Assembly: GCA_038049695.1 (NCBI GenBank)
Contig: CP142453.1
Coordinates: 111,696,501 to 111,760,500, forward strand
Source: Cinnamomum chago
Taxonomy: Eukaryota; Streptophyta; Magnoliopsida; Laurales; Lauraceae
Length of the DNA stretch: 64,000 nt
Direction of reading: 5' to 3'
The position numbers were made by a program, and so were the translations under genes. Shown piece by piece: positions 50,915 through 62,602 of this stretch (position 1 is the stretch's first letter; the number at the start of each line of letters is the position of its first letter). The notes under the pieces are model-generated. The model did no database searches and was not told where the DNA came from. It was given only the letters and a program-made list of their open reading frames with translations.

Positions 50915-53900
50915 TTAAGGAGACTCTTTCTCATACACTTCACTGGCGTATTTCCAGTTTATAACGTTCCAGATGTTCTTCAAATAGTCGGGTCTCACAT
51001 TTTTGTACTGCAAAAAAGAAGACAAGGTGATAAATTAAGATGGGGAATGTTAAGATGGATATGCGTTAAAACTAAGAATGATAGAATTATAAATGAGTGC
51101 ATTTGGGAGCACCTTTACAGCATCAATAGGTGATAAATTAAGACAAGACTCATTTGGCGATAAATTAGGTATGTCCAATGTAGGCCAGCAACTAGTGAGG
51201 AAAAGTTTTTCCATACGGGTTGATGACCCTCAAAGAGAAAAAGGCAGGCTGGAGAGGATATAGATGAAAGTATTAAGGTTAAATTTGAAGAAGTGCAACC
51301 TATCCAAGGATTGGGCCCAAAGATAGAATCGTGAAACAAAATTTTTGTAGCTGACCCAACATAGTTTGCACAAGGCTTTCACAAAGATAATGATGATGAA
51401 ACAACATAGGGTTTCACTTCATTTGCAGAATAGAATGCAGAGGTTCAAATTAAGTGGCAGCAGTATCAGTTTCTGCCGCAGCAGTAGTATTTGAAGCATT
51501 CATAGTTGCATGTGGACATGCACTTCTTCTTAGAATGTATTACCACTGCCATCCCACTCTTTGAATAGCATGCATCCCAGGTGGGCGGCACGGATAAGTT
51601 CCCTGGTGATTCTGTGTAGAAATGCTCACAATGGAACACAGCCCCAAAAGACATTTCCACATGAAAGTGAACCACTCTACATGCAAACAGAAAGAACATA
51701 CTTCCCACAAATTTTATCCATGGGTTTCTGATGGCTTTCATTGGCTATTAGTGTTTAAATGAGTAAGTCTGCATCATTGACTACTAGATGTCCTTTTCAT
51801 ATTGAGGTAAGTGAGCACTACACTAAATAACTTAAATTAATTACAACGCTATAAAAATGAACAACAGTTGTTTGAAGCTATCAATTCAATTGTAATAATA
51901 GTTTCTTAAGTGTGAATTCACCTGCAAGTAGTATGCATGCTCCCATACATCTATACCCACCAAAGGAACCAAGCTTGCTCCTTTAGTGACCAGTGGATCC
52001 TGTGATAAGCTTTAAGTCAATCACACTGATTTCAATAAAACAAGGTAAGTACACTCATATTCAAGTATCAAGATTGTATCCAACAACATCAACAAGCAGA
52101 TGGTTAATTACAACTTGAGAAACTGAATTAGAAAGGATGTGAAGAAGCTAAATATAGGAGAAAACAGTTGAACAAGAATACATTCAGAAGCTTCTCCAGG
52201 AGGTGTGGGGGTGGGAGGAAATATGACATTCAGAAGTAATTGACTTTGAAATGAATTCCTCTTTCCTGTGTTTTCATTCATGTTAAAAGAAGCACTAACT
52301 AGGCAGAGGATATTCTTGTAAAGGAGGGTATTGGGGGTCCTAACTTGGCATTTGCATGTTTTGCTGTTTCTTTATCTTGATTTGTTGGTCATGATTAGGT
52401 TTTGTTTGGTTTTTCTTTGCTTGGGTGTTGGTCTTGTAGCTTTTCAGTACGCCACTAATGCCTTTTGGCTCTCTTAATAAAATTTTAGTCACCATTAATA
52501 TGTGTCTGTCGGTGTGTCATGTGTGTATGTTTTCATGTATCAAGCTAATGAACTTCATTTGAGCATTCTATGAAATGCTGTTCATACAAGAAAAGTAAAT
52601 CTTATGTATTCGAAAGTATATTCCTTGCATAATCTACCTCATTATTACCTGCATAAGCATTCTGAGTGACTCACATTGTTTAATGGCTTGCAGCTAGAGG
52701 ACATTTATCAGCCGCCATCGCATTATCCAGTAACATCTGGTAAACCACTTTTCCAGGCTTCCTATAACTTCTTTTGTTCTAGTCTCCAGAGATCTTTGAC
52801 TTGATTATGCATTTATGCTTCCATGGAGATAGTTTCCCAATATATTCTCAAACAACACTACCTTTATTCTAAAATACAAATAATGATTATAGTAATAATA
52901 ATAACACCTTTCTTTTGGAGACAGTCGCTAAGTACTATTTCCCAAGACTAGCTCAGAACAACAAACTACATTTACAACCCATTACTATTAAAGATAAATT
53001 TGATTCCTTTTATATTTCTTTTTTTCTCTTTTTCTTTTTTTAACACATTTAATTGTGGACAGTTCAATGCCAAGATAATGTCAGCGACACTGGCCATGTT
53101 TGGCTTTGGTCCATACTTATTTTTATTCAAAATGATTTATTTCATCAGTGTTGAATCGTTGATTCAAAATAAATTCAGATTGAGCAAATAACATTTAAAA
53201 TGAAAATTTTATCATCATGAAGGTGAATTTTCCTTATCATGTTTCTGAAGTTATGTGACAATGTAGTGCGAAGAATAAGGCATAAACAACGTATTAAGCT
53301 AAGCAGTAATTATGACTTTCTTCTGTGTTAAAATAATCTAACCCCCTATTAAGCTGAGCCGTGGTTATGATTTTCTTCTGGCTTAAAATAATCTAACCTC
53401 CCCTTTCAAACAGCAGTAGTTAGCAATTCTTTTCTTTCTTTTTCCCCCTCTGACCAGAAAGAAATGCACAAAAGTCAGGGGTAATTATTTGTAGGACCTG
53501 ATCATTCAACATCGTTCATCCCACATGTCATTTCAGTTTGGTTTTCTATAGTTGTTTCAATGCACTTCAGTAATAATAGTTTTCTGGCACTGATAAACAT
53601 TCATAGATTTTTCACTAATGCCATTGCAAGACATGAAAAATTGAGAGAGAGAGAGAGAGATTTTATATTTTACTATGTTTCTCTGCAGGCTCCGACCCAT
53701 AATGTTAGTGCCAATAAGCTAGTACCACCACAGTCTTATCTGTATATGTTCTGTCTCTTAAGTCTAAACACTTTTCACAAAGATTTTGTTTAGCAGTCAC
53801 TTAACTTCCTAATCATTTTTCCAAGTAAATAGAACTACTACCAGCGTAGAAAACTATTTAGAGTACCTGTTCGATCAAATTACCTGATAAATTAAGAAGC

Positions 53901-56900
53901 ATATCAGAGAGGTTAACGGATATCTTATATAAGTTTACCTGATTTGCAGTGGTTTCAACTACAAGTCTCTTCAGCTCTTTATCCAGACCTAGCCACTGTG
54001 AAGGTTAAAATTAAAAGATTAGGGATAAAGGGAAAATTTATGTTAATGTAATTAATGTAAAAATCGAAGTAACCATGTAGATATATAACTAGTGGTGAAA
54101 TAAACAAATGAAACAAAGATCAGAACATCAGAAGCCACAAAACCTACCACCCATCCGGAACCCTGTAAAGCAGCACCTTCTGTATTCATTTGTTGCACCA
54201 GTGCTTCCAAAGAGCCAAAGTTCATGTCGATAGCCCAACCAAGGGAACCCTTTGGAGGCTCCCCACCCCCTTCCTGTTAGAAATTCAGGGTCAGTAAGTT
54301 CAAGGTCCTAGCTAGAAGCTATACAAGAAGGAAAATGAAATCCTAGAGTTCATATTACAGAACGAGGACACTTACATGAATAGGAATAAGGTTTTTCCAG
54401 AAAACTGAGTGGTTGATATGACCTGCATGGAGAATGAATTTACCATTCAGCCAACAGTTGACTATAGAAATAAAACTAATAGCAGTACTTAGTAATCTGT
54501 GGTGCCCAAATATTGCTAATGATATGGTAAGCAGGGGATACAAAACAATTCTGAAATCTAGGTGAGAACCACGAGACAGCCCTAGTAGTAAAGGGCGTGT
54601 CACATCACCATAAATGCCAGGGATCTACCCCTGGCACTGGCATAGAGCAGAGGTGGATTTTCATGTGGCACAGAGTAGAACAGTAAGCATACACTGGCGG
54701 AGCATGAAGGGAGGTCCTGTGGCGAAGCACTGCAGTGGCACACACCCTAGGGTCCTAGGTATGATCCCTAGGATTTAGACTAGGTTGGATTTGGACTAGG
54801 ACAGTTTACCATTCCTCCCATATAGTAAAGTAAAAAAAAAAAAAACAACTGAAATCTAGGTTATGGGTATGGGCACAGCTATCCTTTATTCCTATCCATA
54901 ACATGTTGTTTGAATTTGGTATTGTGATTTCTATTTAGAAAAAAAAAAAGGTTCAACTCCTAATGACTACTTTTCCATACATATCGGTAATGTTCATTAG
55001 AATATTCACATATTCCTTTCAGACATTTTCATGTAAAAAATGTGTGAAAGTGTTATGGTGATGGATGTAAAGATGGGCACAGTTTAAGAGAACAATAAGA
55101 TCCAATAGCAGCACCATAAAAGAGACAAATTTACATGGTTCGCCACTAATGACCACGCCCATAAGCAAATGGGGAGACAACTTTCCAATATGAAAAGAAG
55201 GAATACAATGCAATGCAACAAAGATAGAACACGATATAAGCATGTACCTCCACATGCCAAAGCAAATAATTTCTTGGACCAAAGTCTCCAACACAGAAAC
55301 GTTCCAAACTGTGTCAGAAAAAGTATCCCTCCCTCAAAAGCAGAAATTGTCCCTCCCTCAAAGACTTTGTTACAATGCAATGCAACAAAGATAGAACACA
55401 ATATAAGCAAGTACCTCCACATGCCAAAGCAAATAATTTCTTGGACCAAAGTCTCCAACACAGAAACGTTCCAAACTGTGTCAGAAAAATTATCCCTCCC
55501 TCAAAAGCAGAAAAGGCCAAAATGGTATCTACTTCTCACAGAAAGGAAGTCATACACCATGAGTATCATACAACCAAAGCCTTCCAAAAGATAAATTACA
55601 ACACCATTTAAATTCTTTCCCTAGATAATAAACGGCGAATAATTATCCCCACAATAGACCTTCACTCAAAAAGGAATGCCGCACTGAGAAACAAATCCTA
55701 GTTGGACTCTTTCTTGAAAAGATACCATACTCGGTTATAGAATAACCAGTTTAAAGAACTTTTGAAAATAAAAATAAATAAATAAATAACTGATACATTA
55801 AGATGGGGGATATTCATGTGCATCAATTCATCACCATATGGTGATGAACAAACTTAATGGGGCCCACCTAGGGCATCACTAATTATGGGACTTGGAGGGA
55901 AAGAAAGAGACATCTTGGATGGGCCCATATATCAAGTTTGGAGTCAGCCCCATGCCTCTAACCTGTTCATCCGTGGCCCACAAACTTAACGATTTTATAT
56001 TAAAGAAGAAAGTCTGACCTTCGATCCATCAGTCCAATCCATTCGGATGGGTGGAAAATCGATGGATCCGGTATAATTTAGTGGGGGCGAGTGTTGATGG
56101 TTAGGATGTATCATAAAGTTGACCCCACTATGTTGTCCCTCTCCCTCACTGTATAATGGTGAGGAACAAACTTAATGGGGCCCACCTAGGGCCTCACTAA
56201 TTATGGGACTTGGAGGGAAAGAAAGAGACATCTTGGATGGGCCCATATATCAAGTTTGGAGTCAGCCCCATGCCTCTAACATGTTCATCCGTGGCCCACG
56301 AACTTAACGACTTTATATTAAAGAAGAAAGTCTGACCTTCGATCCATCAGTCCAATCCATTCGGATGGGTGAAAAATCGATGGATCCGGTATAATTTAGG
56401 GGGGCGAGTGTTTATGTTTAGGATGTATCATAAAGTCGACCCCACTATGTTGTCCCTCTCCCTCACCAGAACAAACTTAATGGGGCCCACCTAGGGCCTC
56501 ACTAATTATGGGACTTGGAGGGAAAGAAAGAGACATCTCGGATGGGCCCATATATCAAGTTTGGAGTCAACCCCATGCCTCTAACATGTTCATCCGTGAA
56601 CCACGAACTTAACAACTTTATAATAAAGAAGAAAGTCTGACATTCGATCCATTGGTCCAATCTATTCGGATGGGTGAAAAATCGATGGATCCGGTATAAT
56701 TTAGTGGGGGCGAGTGTTGATGGTTAGGATGTATCATACAGTCGACCCCACTATATTGTCCCTCTCCCTCACCATTATATGGTGAGGAGTGCGAATGGAT
56801 GCACATGAATATTTCCCCTTTAAGATATGGGTAAAACCCAATTTTGCTTTAGATTAGTAGTATTTTCCTTTTCCAGAAAAGTATATAAGGCTTCAATGGA

Positions 56901-57017
56901 GATGGAATCAGTCACCACTTGAATCTTCAATGCGGGTTTCCAAGAACAATGTTAACCCAAACACAAAATCCCCAAAACCAAGACTATCTATGTTGGACGG
57001 ATTCTTTGAAATACAGA

Positions 57018-57069
<52 letters not shown>

Positions 57070-57645
57070 AATAGAGTATCAATAGCATTGACATGGATTC
57101 TCATTTCCTATTCTTCAAAGCGCTTTTCATCGTTACTCAGATACTCTTGAGTAAGATTTATACATTCTTTGATTATAACCCTTCTCATGCAAATCATAAA
57201 GCGTGTGCTCAGGACATTAATCTACTAATTAGCACCTTGAACCTGTGCCCTAAAAAAAACTCCCAACTCCAATAACTGCATCAGAATACTAAAATCAATC
57301 TATCATGGATGGATGGATGGATGGTTCAGGATTATCAAATTGGAGTAGTTAGTGAGTGAAAAGCGAACCTCCGCCATTGAATTTGATGGCGCTCTGCAAT
57401 TTGACGACGGCGGGGGCATCGCCCTTGGCCATGGCGTCGTCGAGCTGTTCGAGAGCCTTGTTGTAGTTGGTGACGTAGGTCTGATGGTGCTTCTGGTGGT
57501 GGAGCTGCATGATCTCGCCGCTGATGGCGGGCTCCAGAGCGCTGTAGTCGTATGGAAGGTCAGGGAGGGAGAAGGTAACGAGTCCTCGGACCTGACCAAA
57601 CCCTAACCCTAGGGTTCTCTTGCTGAGGAGAGATCGAAGAGCCAT
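50915..57645 (-). CDS. MSD1: Mitochondrial manganese superoxide dismutase, 6 exons, 225 aa
   Basis: Exons: 57645-57369, 54422-54376, 54273-54148, 53995-53939, 51999-51922 and 51007-50915; total 226 codons, all junctions in frame, all GT-AG. It converts superoxide to hydrogen peroxide in the mitochondrial matrix. Residues 1-24 ([20 protein letters not shown]...) are a basic, Ser/Leu-rich transit peptide; the mature protein starts near [10 protein letters not shown]. Mn ligands by family alignment are H49 (QLHHQKHH), H97 (GHINHSVFW), D186 and H190 (DVWEHAYY). Q145 in LQGSGW is the Gln that marks Mn- rather than Fe-type enzymes. The start lies in the strong context GCCGCCGCCATGGC. Intron 1 is ~2.9 kb and holds a SINE and a triplicated TIR element. 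Confidence 0.97.
54564..54848 (+). mobile_element. SINE with a 13-bp target duplication in Mn-SOD intron 1
   Basis: CTGAAATCTAGGT occurs at 54551-54563 and 54849-54861. The 285-bp insert ends in AAAGTA(A)n at 54830-54845. It holds two tRNA-like heads: AGCCCTAGTAGTAAAGGG with AGGGATCTACCCC near its start, and GGCGAAGCACTGCAGTGG with GGTATGATCCC (54759-54769) in the middle. It is inserted antisense to the host gene. Confidence 0.75.
55204..55513. repeat. Tandem duplication in Mn-SOD intron 1, 167-bp period
   Basis: Two ~143-bp copies (55204-55346 and 55371-55513) are nearly identical, sharing TACAATGCAATGCAACAAAG and CAGAAACGTTCCAAACTGTG. The open frames here are by-products of the repeat and are not coding. 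Confidence 0.8.
55805..56818. mobile_element. TIR element with a triplicated ~310-bp core (Mutator-like MITE)
   Basis: The ends GGGGGATATTCATGTGCATC and, inverted, GGGGAAATATTCATGTGCATC are flanked by CATTAAGAT and CTTTAAGAT (55796-55804 and 56818-56826), a 9-bp duplication with one mismatch. The core is three tandem copies of one unit (starting at about 55846, 56164 and 56469), each with GGGGCCCACCTAGGGC and TCGATGGATCCGGTATAATT. Non-coding. Confidence 0.78.
57019..57069. repeat. (TA)n(TG)n microsatellite in Mn-SOD intron 1
   Basis: A TA array followed directly by a TG array, about 50 bp in total, roughly 300 bp from the exon 1 donor. Confidence 0.9.
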
Positions 57646-57802
57646 GGCGGCGGCTGCTGCTGCTGCTGAGAGAGAAAGAGAGATAAGTCGATTTCTTTTT
57701 CAACAAACACTTCAAATGTGAGCGAGATGCAAACTGTCGAGGAATGGAGGGCGGGTGTCTGATGATATAGCAGTATAGCTCCCCCTGTTTCTTTGAAACC
57801 GG

Positions 57803-58973
57803 GGATCCGGACTCATAGTTTAGGGCCGTGAAGACTTGGGGCACGTTTGGTAAACGGTGAAGAATCCTATATTTAGAGGATTCACTCCATCTCCAAAGAA
57901 AGCCACAATCTTCAATTAGAATTCTCAATGAAAGTTCCATGTTTGGATGGAGGGAGGATTCTTATAAGTTGTAGAATGTATGATCCAATTGATGTTTATA
58001 CAAATATCTCAAGATAAAGTAAGGATCAACGGTTGTAATTTGGTCACCTTACCGTGTTTGACCGTCCAGAACTAATGACCGGTTTTGATCTTGATCGTGG
58101 ACCCCACATAAACCCAAAAATGAGAAAAAACCAACTGTTTTCAATAATAGTTTGCACAGTAAGACATTTTGGCACATATCTGGAGATTTAAGATGAATTA
58201 ACGGCTGATATTTGGTGAAGTGGCCGTTTTGGAGTTTTTAAAGATGACTAACGGTTTGGATCTTGATTAGGGAATCTAAAAGGTACATTCCCAAAGTAAA
58301 AACTTATTAGGGCCACATTACTACTTACCTTTACTGTCACTGTCCCTCACGGTTTTGAAAATATCTCAAGATCTAAGATGAATCAACGGCTGAAATTTTG
58401 GGAAATAGCCGTTATGGACCTTCTTAACACAATTAACGGTTCAGATCTTGATTTTGGGGCCCACATAAACCAGAAAATTGAAAACAAGGGACTGTATTTA
58501 ATCCCGTTTTTTACCCACTGCATCACAGAATATAGCATTTTAACGGTTTGGACGATTTTGTAAATATCTCACGATCTATGATGAATCAACGGCTGAAATT
58601 TTGGTACATAGCCGTTATGGACCTTCTTAACACAATTAACGGTTCAGTTCTTGATTTTGGGGCCCATAAAAACAAAAAAAAAATGCAAAAACCGGTCTGC
58701 CCTATATTACCGTCCAGGAACACTGTAGCTCCGCAAATCCTTGATAGGGATGATTCCACGGATCCGAGGGGGGGAGGTGTGACTCTTGAAATAATCAAAA
58801 GAGTGGAAATCTTCAGTCCATCATAGTAAAATCCTAGCTAGCCAAACAAGAAAATCCGCGCTAGCGCGGATTTTGGGCGAGGAATCCTACCCTAAGACCA
58901 TTGCCAAACTTGCCCTTGGAGTTTTGTTGAAACAGTGGATCCGGACTCATAGTTTAGGGCCGTGAAGACTTGG
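57803..58973. repeat. Repeat block upstream of Mn-SOD bounded by an identical 37-bp repeat
   Basis: The 37-bp sequence from GGATCCGGACTCATAG to GAAGACTTGG occurs at 57803-57839 and 58937-58973. Between them lie at least four diverged ~190-bp units (AATATCTC...GATGAATCAACGGCTGA...TTAACGGTT...CTTGATTTTGGGGCCCA), clearest at 58370 and 58560. Inside the bounds the ends GGGCACGTTTGGTAA and (inverted) GGGCAAGTTTGGCAA look like terminal inverted repeats, so a MITE may have carried the tandem units. This is the distal Mn-SOD promoter region. Confidence 0.6.
58851..58874. repeat. Perfect 24-bp palindrome
   Basis: AAAATCCGCG followed by CTAGCGCGGATTTT reads the same on both strands with no loop. It lies near the right end of the repeat block at 57.8-59.0 kb. 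Confidence 0.9.
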
Positions 58974-59037
58974 AGTTTTGTTTGGGCTGATCATGTTTGG
59001 TGATCAAGATCTTTCATTTTTAGTGGGGCTCACATAG

Positions 59038-60365
59038 AGATGTCAAACCAGCCCCGCCCGCTCCAGCCTCTGCCCGCCCATGTCACGGGCCGGCACGGCC
59101 CGCCAAGGAAATACCCTGGCACGGCACGGCCCGCCCGGAGCGGGCCGGGCCAGCGGGCCTGTTTTTTTTTTCATTTTTTTTTTTTGAAATAACACTAATA
59201 CCCAAGTCATCAGTTGGTGGTTAGAACGAGAAGACATAGATATATGATTGGATGGTGTGTGCATCATTGTGTAGCTTTCCCTTTGTGCTCGGCCCATGCT
59301 TGACTGTGTACCACTATAGCCTCTTTCATGTACTAAACAGTTTTGACATACATTTAAGTGTAGCACTGTGACATGAATTAAGCATCGAACTCCTAGGTAA
59401 ATGGAGGTGTGGCACTGAACAATGGTTGGAAAGATTCATTCAATACTGAAACTGTAGTTTTTTTTTTTTTTCCCTTTGCCTTTCAAGTGCAATACTGTGA
59501 CATGAATTAACAAATGCCTTCCGCGGTTCCTCCTTGTAGGATAAAGGATATAAATATGCAAAATCAGTAATTGTTGATTTGAAGAGCAAAGGAATTGCTG
59601 CAGTTGGCGCTGCGAGCTTTTGCTGGGGAGGTAAGTTTCTCCCCCTTTCCTTACAACAAAATAATTTATGCAACTCCAGATTTTGGAATAATTTGGCATG
59701 ATCTTTTCAAGGTATAATTCTCAAGCAAAAGATACAAAGTATTTGAAGCCTTGAATTGTTTGGTAATGCAGACCACTGATTTGACACCCTGTTGTAATAG
59801 AGTAGGTCAACATGGCATTGATTAAAAGCTTTTAGCATTTTGTTAGGCTTTCTTATACTGAATGTCACAGTCAAACAACATTTCTTTCTCTTGTGTTCTA
59901 TTTTCAAGCCATCAGTTGGTGGTTAGGATTGTTCTTTTTTCTTGTTTATCCTCTGTATTTTTGTTACTAGATTGGGTCATTGGTGCACTATTTGTGGGAC
60001 AAGTAACCCAACACAGCCGGCAAGCCTTTCAAAATTTTAATGAATGGGAGGGTTAGAGTATTATAGCCTTTGTAAAATTAAAAATGACATAAAATACCCC
60101 TTATATGATCGTTTTATGGCTGTTTGGGGGGGGGGGGGGTAAAATGGATAATTCTTTTTAAAAAAATCACTTTTGGGCGGGCCATGCCTAGCGGGCTTGG
60201 CGGGCCACAGAGGGCAGCCCACGTGCCAGGCGGGCCTGGGCCAACAGGCCCAGCCTCCTCGGCCCAGCACGACCCGTGTCATGGGCCGTGCCGTTGACCG
60301 GGCCGTGTCGGGCCACAGCCCGTTGACTGGCGGGTTCGGCCCGGCCCAGCCCATTTGACATCTCT
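59038..60365. mobile_element. Pack-type TIR element carrying a host exon
   Basis: The ends AGATGTCAAACCAGCCC and (inverted) AGATGTCAAATGGGCTGGGC lie inside an 8-9-bp duplication CTCACATAG (59029-59037 and 60366-60374). The terminal ~120-190 bp are strongly GC-rich and rich in GGGCC/CCCGCC words, a composition reported for some Mutator-like and hAT-like termini. The interior is of normal composition and contains one apparent coding exon (59540-59630) with intron-like flanks. No transposase. Confidence 0.72.
59540..59630 (+). pseudogene. Captured exon of a dienelactone-hydrolase-like gene
   Basis: A 91-bp open stretch lies between a consensus acceptor (TCCTTGTAG, ending 59539) and a consensus donor (GTAAGT, from 59631). 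It encodes 30 residues ending VGAASFCWGG. This fits the alpha/beta-hydrolase 'dienelactone hydrolase / endo-1,3;1,4-beta-glucanase-like' family, where a GxCWG elbow carries the nucleophilic Cys (here FCWG), preceded by an (I/V)xxLKxKG helix. Only this one exon is visible; no other exon of the hydrolase lies nearby. It looks like a fragment captured by the surrounding TIR element, with pieces of both adjacent introns. Confidence 0.65.
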
Positions 60366-60374
60366 CTCACATAG

Positions 60375-61521
60375 GCATGTCAAACGGGTCGGGCTTCGCC
60401 GGCAGATGAAAAGGGCCGTGCCATGCTGGCCCGCTAGATGGAGCGGGCTGGGCTGTGCCGGCCCTCCAGGCCGGGCGTGCTCGGCGTGCCTCTTTCATTT
60501 TTTTCCCCGATTAATTTTTTTCGTCTTTTCTGTATTAAAATTAAAAATTAGAACACAAGCACGGAGAATGACAAAGATATTTAAGTGGTTCGGTCAAATT
60601 CGACATACTCATGTTCAAATAATTAATATTAATTCAACAAAAAAATCCTTTTAAAAAGCCTTATTCTCTCACCTAAATTTATATTTATTATGGCTAGGGT
60701 TGTATATATATATATATACATATATATGGGTTGGTTGGGACCTAATATCTTATTGGACACATTCCAAAAAGACACATGTGAGTCCAAGACGAGGTCTATG
60801 GTCTGAGGCACAATTGAAGAGACCAAACTATACTTAGAGTTTATTATGTTTTAATGGGATAATATATTCATAATAAAAGTAAAAGTAACATTATATATAT
60901 ATTTTGGATTACTATTATAAGTTTATAATTATTGATCGGGCCAGAGAATAATATTAGAACATGATGTAATTTGGGTCAATAAATTTAAATTTGGTTTCAA
61001 TTAGACCCAAGTTCCCAACCTGTTTTCCAGTCTTACCTGGCCAAACCAAGCCATCTAATGATGTTCGGTAGGTGTCAAAATAAAAAAAAATGTATATAAG
61101 AAGTTTGTGTTCTATTTGGGCCCAATTTTCACAGTGATTTTGTCACAATGGGCCCACCTTTTATATAATGATTGACATCCTTTATATTTTTATTTTTATT
61201 TTAGGTAAATAAAACTTTGATTAAAAGAAAAAGAATGGGAGAGTTAGAGTATTTATAGACTTTGTAAAATTGAAAATGACACAAAATACCCCTTATATGA
61301 CTGTTGTATGGCCGTTAGGGGGTTAAAATGAAGATTTTTTTAAAAAAATAGCCGTCTTTGGGCGGGCCAGGCCTATCGTGCTTGGCGGGCAAATCTTGGT
61401 GTGTTGTGTCAAACAGGCCAATGAGCCCAGGCTCCTCAACCCAGCATGGCCCATGTCACAAGCCGTGCCCTGTGGCCCGTTGATTGGCGGGCCGGCTCAG
61501 CCCATTTGACATCCCTAGCCA
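60375..61521. mobile_element. Second TIR element of the same family, directly adjacent
   Basis: It begins GCATGTCAAACGGGTCGGGC immediately after the CTCACATAG of its neighbour and ends GCCCATTTGACATCCCTAGCCA before a third CTCACATAG (61522-61530). Its right half (61234-61500) is clearly homologous to 60055-60350, with shared words AATACCCCTTATATGA and TTTGGGCGGGCCA. The middle contains AT-rich sequence and a TTTAAGTGGTTCGG segment like that seen in long plant LTRs. Confidence 0.65.
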
Positions 61522-61547
61522 CTCACATAGTCCGGAATTTTTATTTT

Positions 61548-61672
61548 TTTCTCAATGGTGGGTTCTTAATCCTTTGAACTGGACTATTCCCTCTAGGCCG
61601 GAGAGAAGCCGAGTAAAACCTCTATGACCTAGGTGGTAGTACAAGTGGACTCAACCTTTGGCTCCTAAAGAC
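61548..61672 (-). mobile_element. Au-like SINE, 5'-truncated
   Basis: On the minus strand GAGTCCACTTGTACTACC, GGTCATAGAGGTTTTACTCGG and GAGGGAATAGTCC match the bodies of the copies at 50430 and 62372. It ends in GAACCCACCATTGAG and an A-rich tail (near 61540). The tRNA-like head is missing. Confidence 0.65.
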
Positions 61673-62371
61673 TCGACCTCATGTACCCACGCACACAATA
61701 CATGTTACTTGACAAAGTGAGCATCTGTCTACGATGACTAGGTTTGTTATTTATGGTGCAAATTTATATCTATCATAACTATTACTTAGGTAACTTATAT
61801 GGGAGATGCTCCTATGGGAGATATCTCTCACCTTATATGAGAGATATGAGTGAGGGCCCTCATATTTAAGTTGTTGGCATTAGATATAAATGTGAAGGCC
61901 TCCACCTGATCTCTCATAGTAAGGTGAGACCACCTCTCATAGGAGGAGGAGCATCTCTCAACTTATATAATAGACCAATAGGGACCTAGACTCACGAGTG
62001 ATTACAAAAATATATATATAATAATAAATAAATAAATAATGGGCTTGACACGAATATGGGTAAACTCATATCTAACTTCATCTTATGGCCAATGCGCTCC
62101 TAGTTGAGTGGTATTGCCACATTAGTTTCACACACATACTTATGGATTAATCTTTAGGTATTCAAGTTTTTGAAATATCACTACTAATGAGTAGTCTAGC
62201 ATACCAAAACACTTACCCTTATCTAAGTCCACCCATGCTCACACGGCCATACGCGCTCCAAGACACAAACACTATGAGTGGTGTGAGCACCTTAGTCCCA
62301 CATTATTGCCCAATGATTGATCCTTGCGTCCTTAAATTAGAGTATCATTGTGAAACCAATAGCTCAACATA

Positions 62372-62602
62372 CCCAAGGGGTTGATAGAGTAGTCAGGACC
62401 ACAGTTCTTCCCTCTTCCGGAGCTAGAGGTCTTGGTATCGACCCCCGGTTCCACCTTCTTCAAGAATTGAAGGTTGAGTCAACTAATGCTACCACCTTAG
62501 GGCCACATAGGTATTTACCCGATTTCCCTCTGGGCCCAGAGGGATTAATCCAGCCCAAATGATTGGAAACCCTCCGATAGCAACAAAAAAAAAAAAAAAA
62601 AA
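62372..62602 (+). mobile_element. Full-length Au-like SINE
   Basis: It runs from CCCAAGGGGTTGATAGAG through B-box GGTATCGACCC (62434-62444) and GGTATTTACCCGATTTCCC to GAGGGATTAATCCAGCCC, ACCCTCCGATAGC and a ~17-base A tail. The layout and 3' end resemble the widespread angiosperm Au SINE. A short CATA repeat at both ends is too short to be called a secure target duplication. Confidence 0.78.

Noticed and set aside
55169..55611. Open frames of 78-141 codons on both strands in Mn-SOD intron 1
   Set aside because: They are generated by the 167-bp tandem repeat; the two copies give near-identical peptides.
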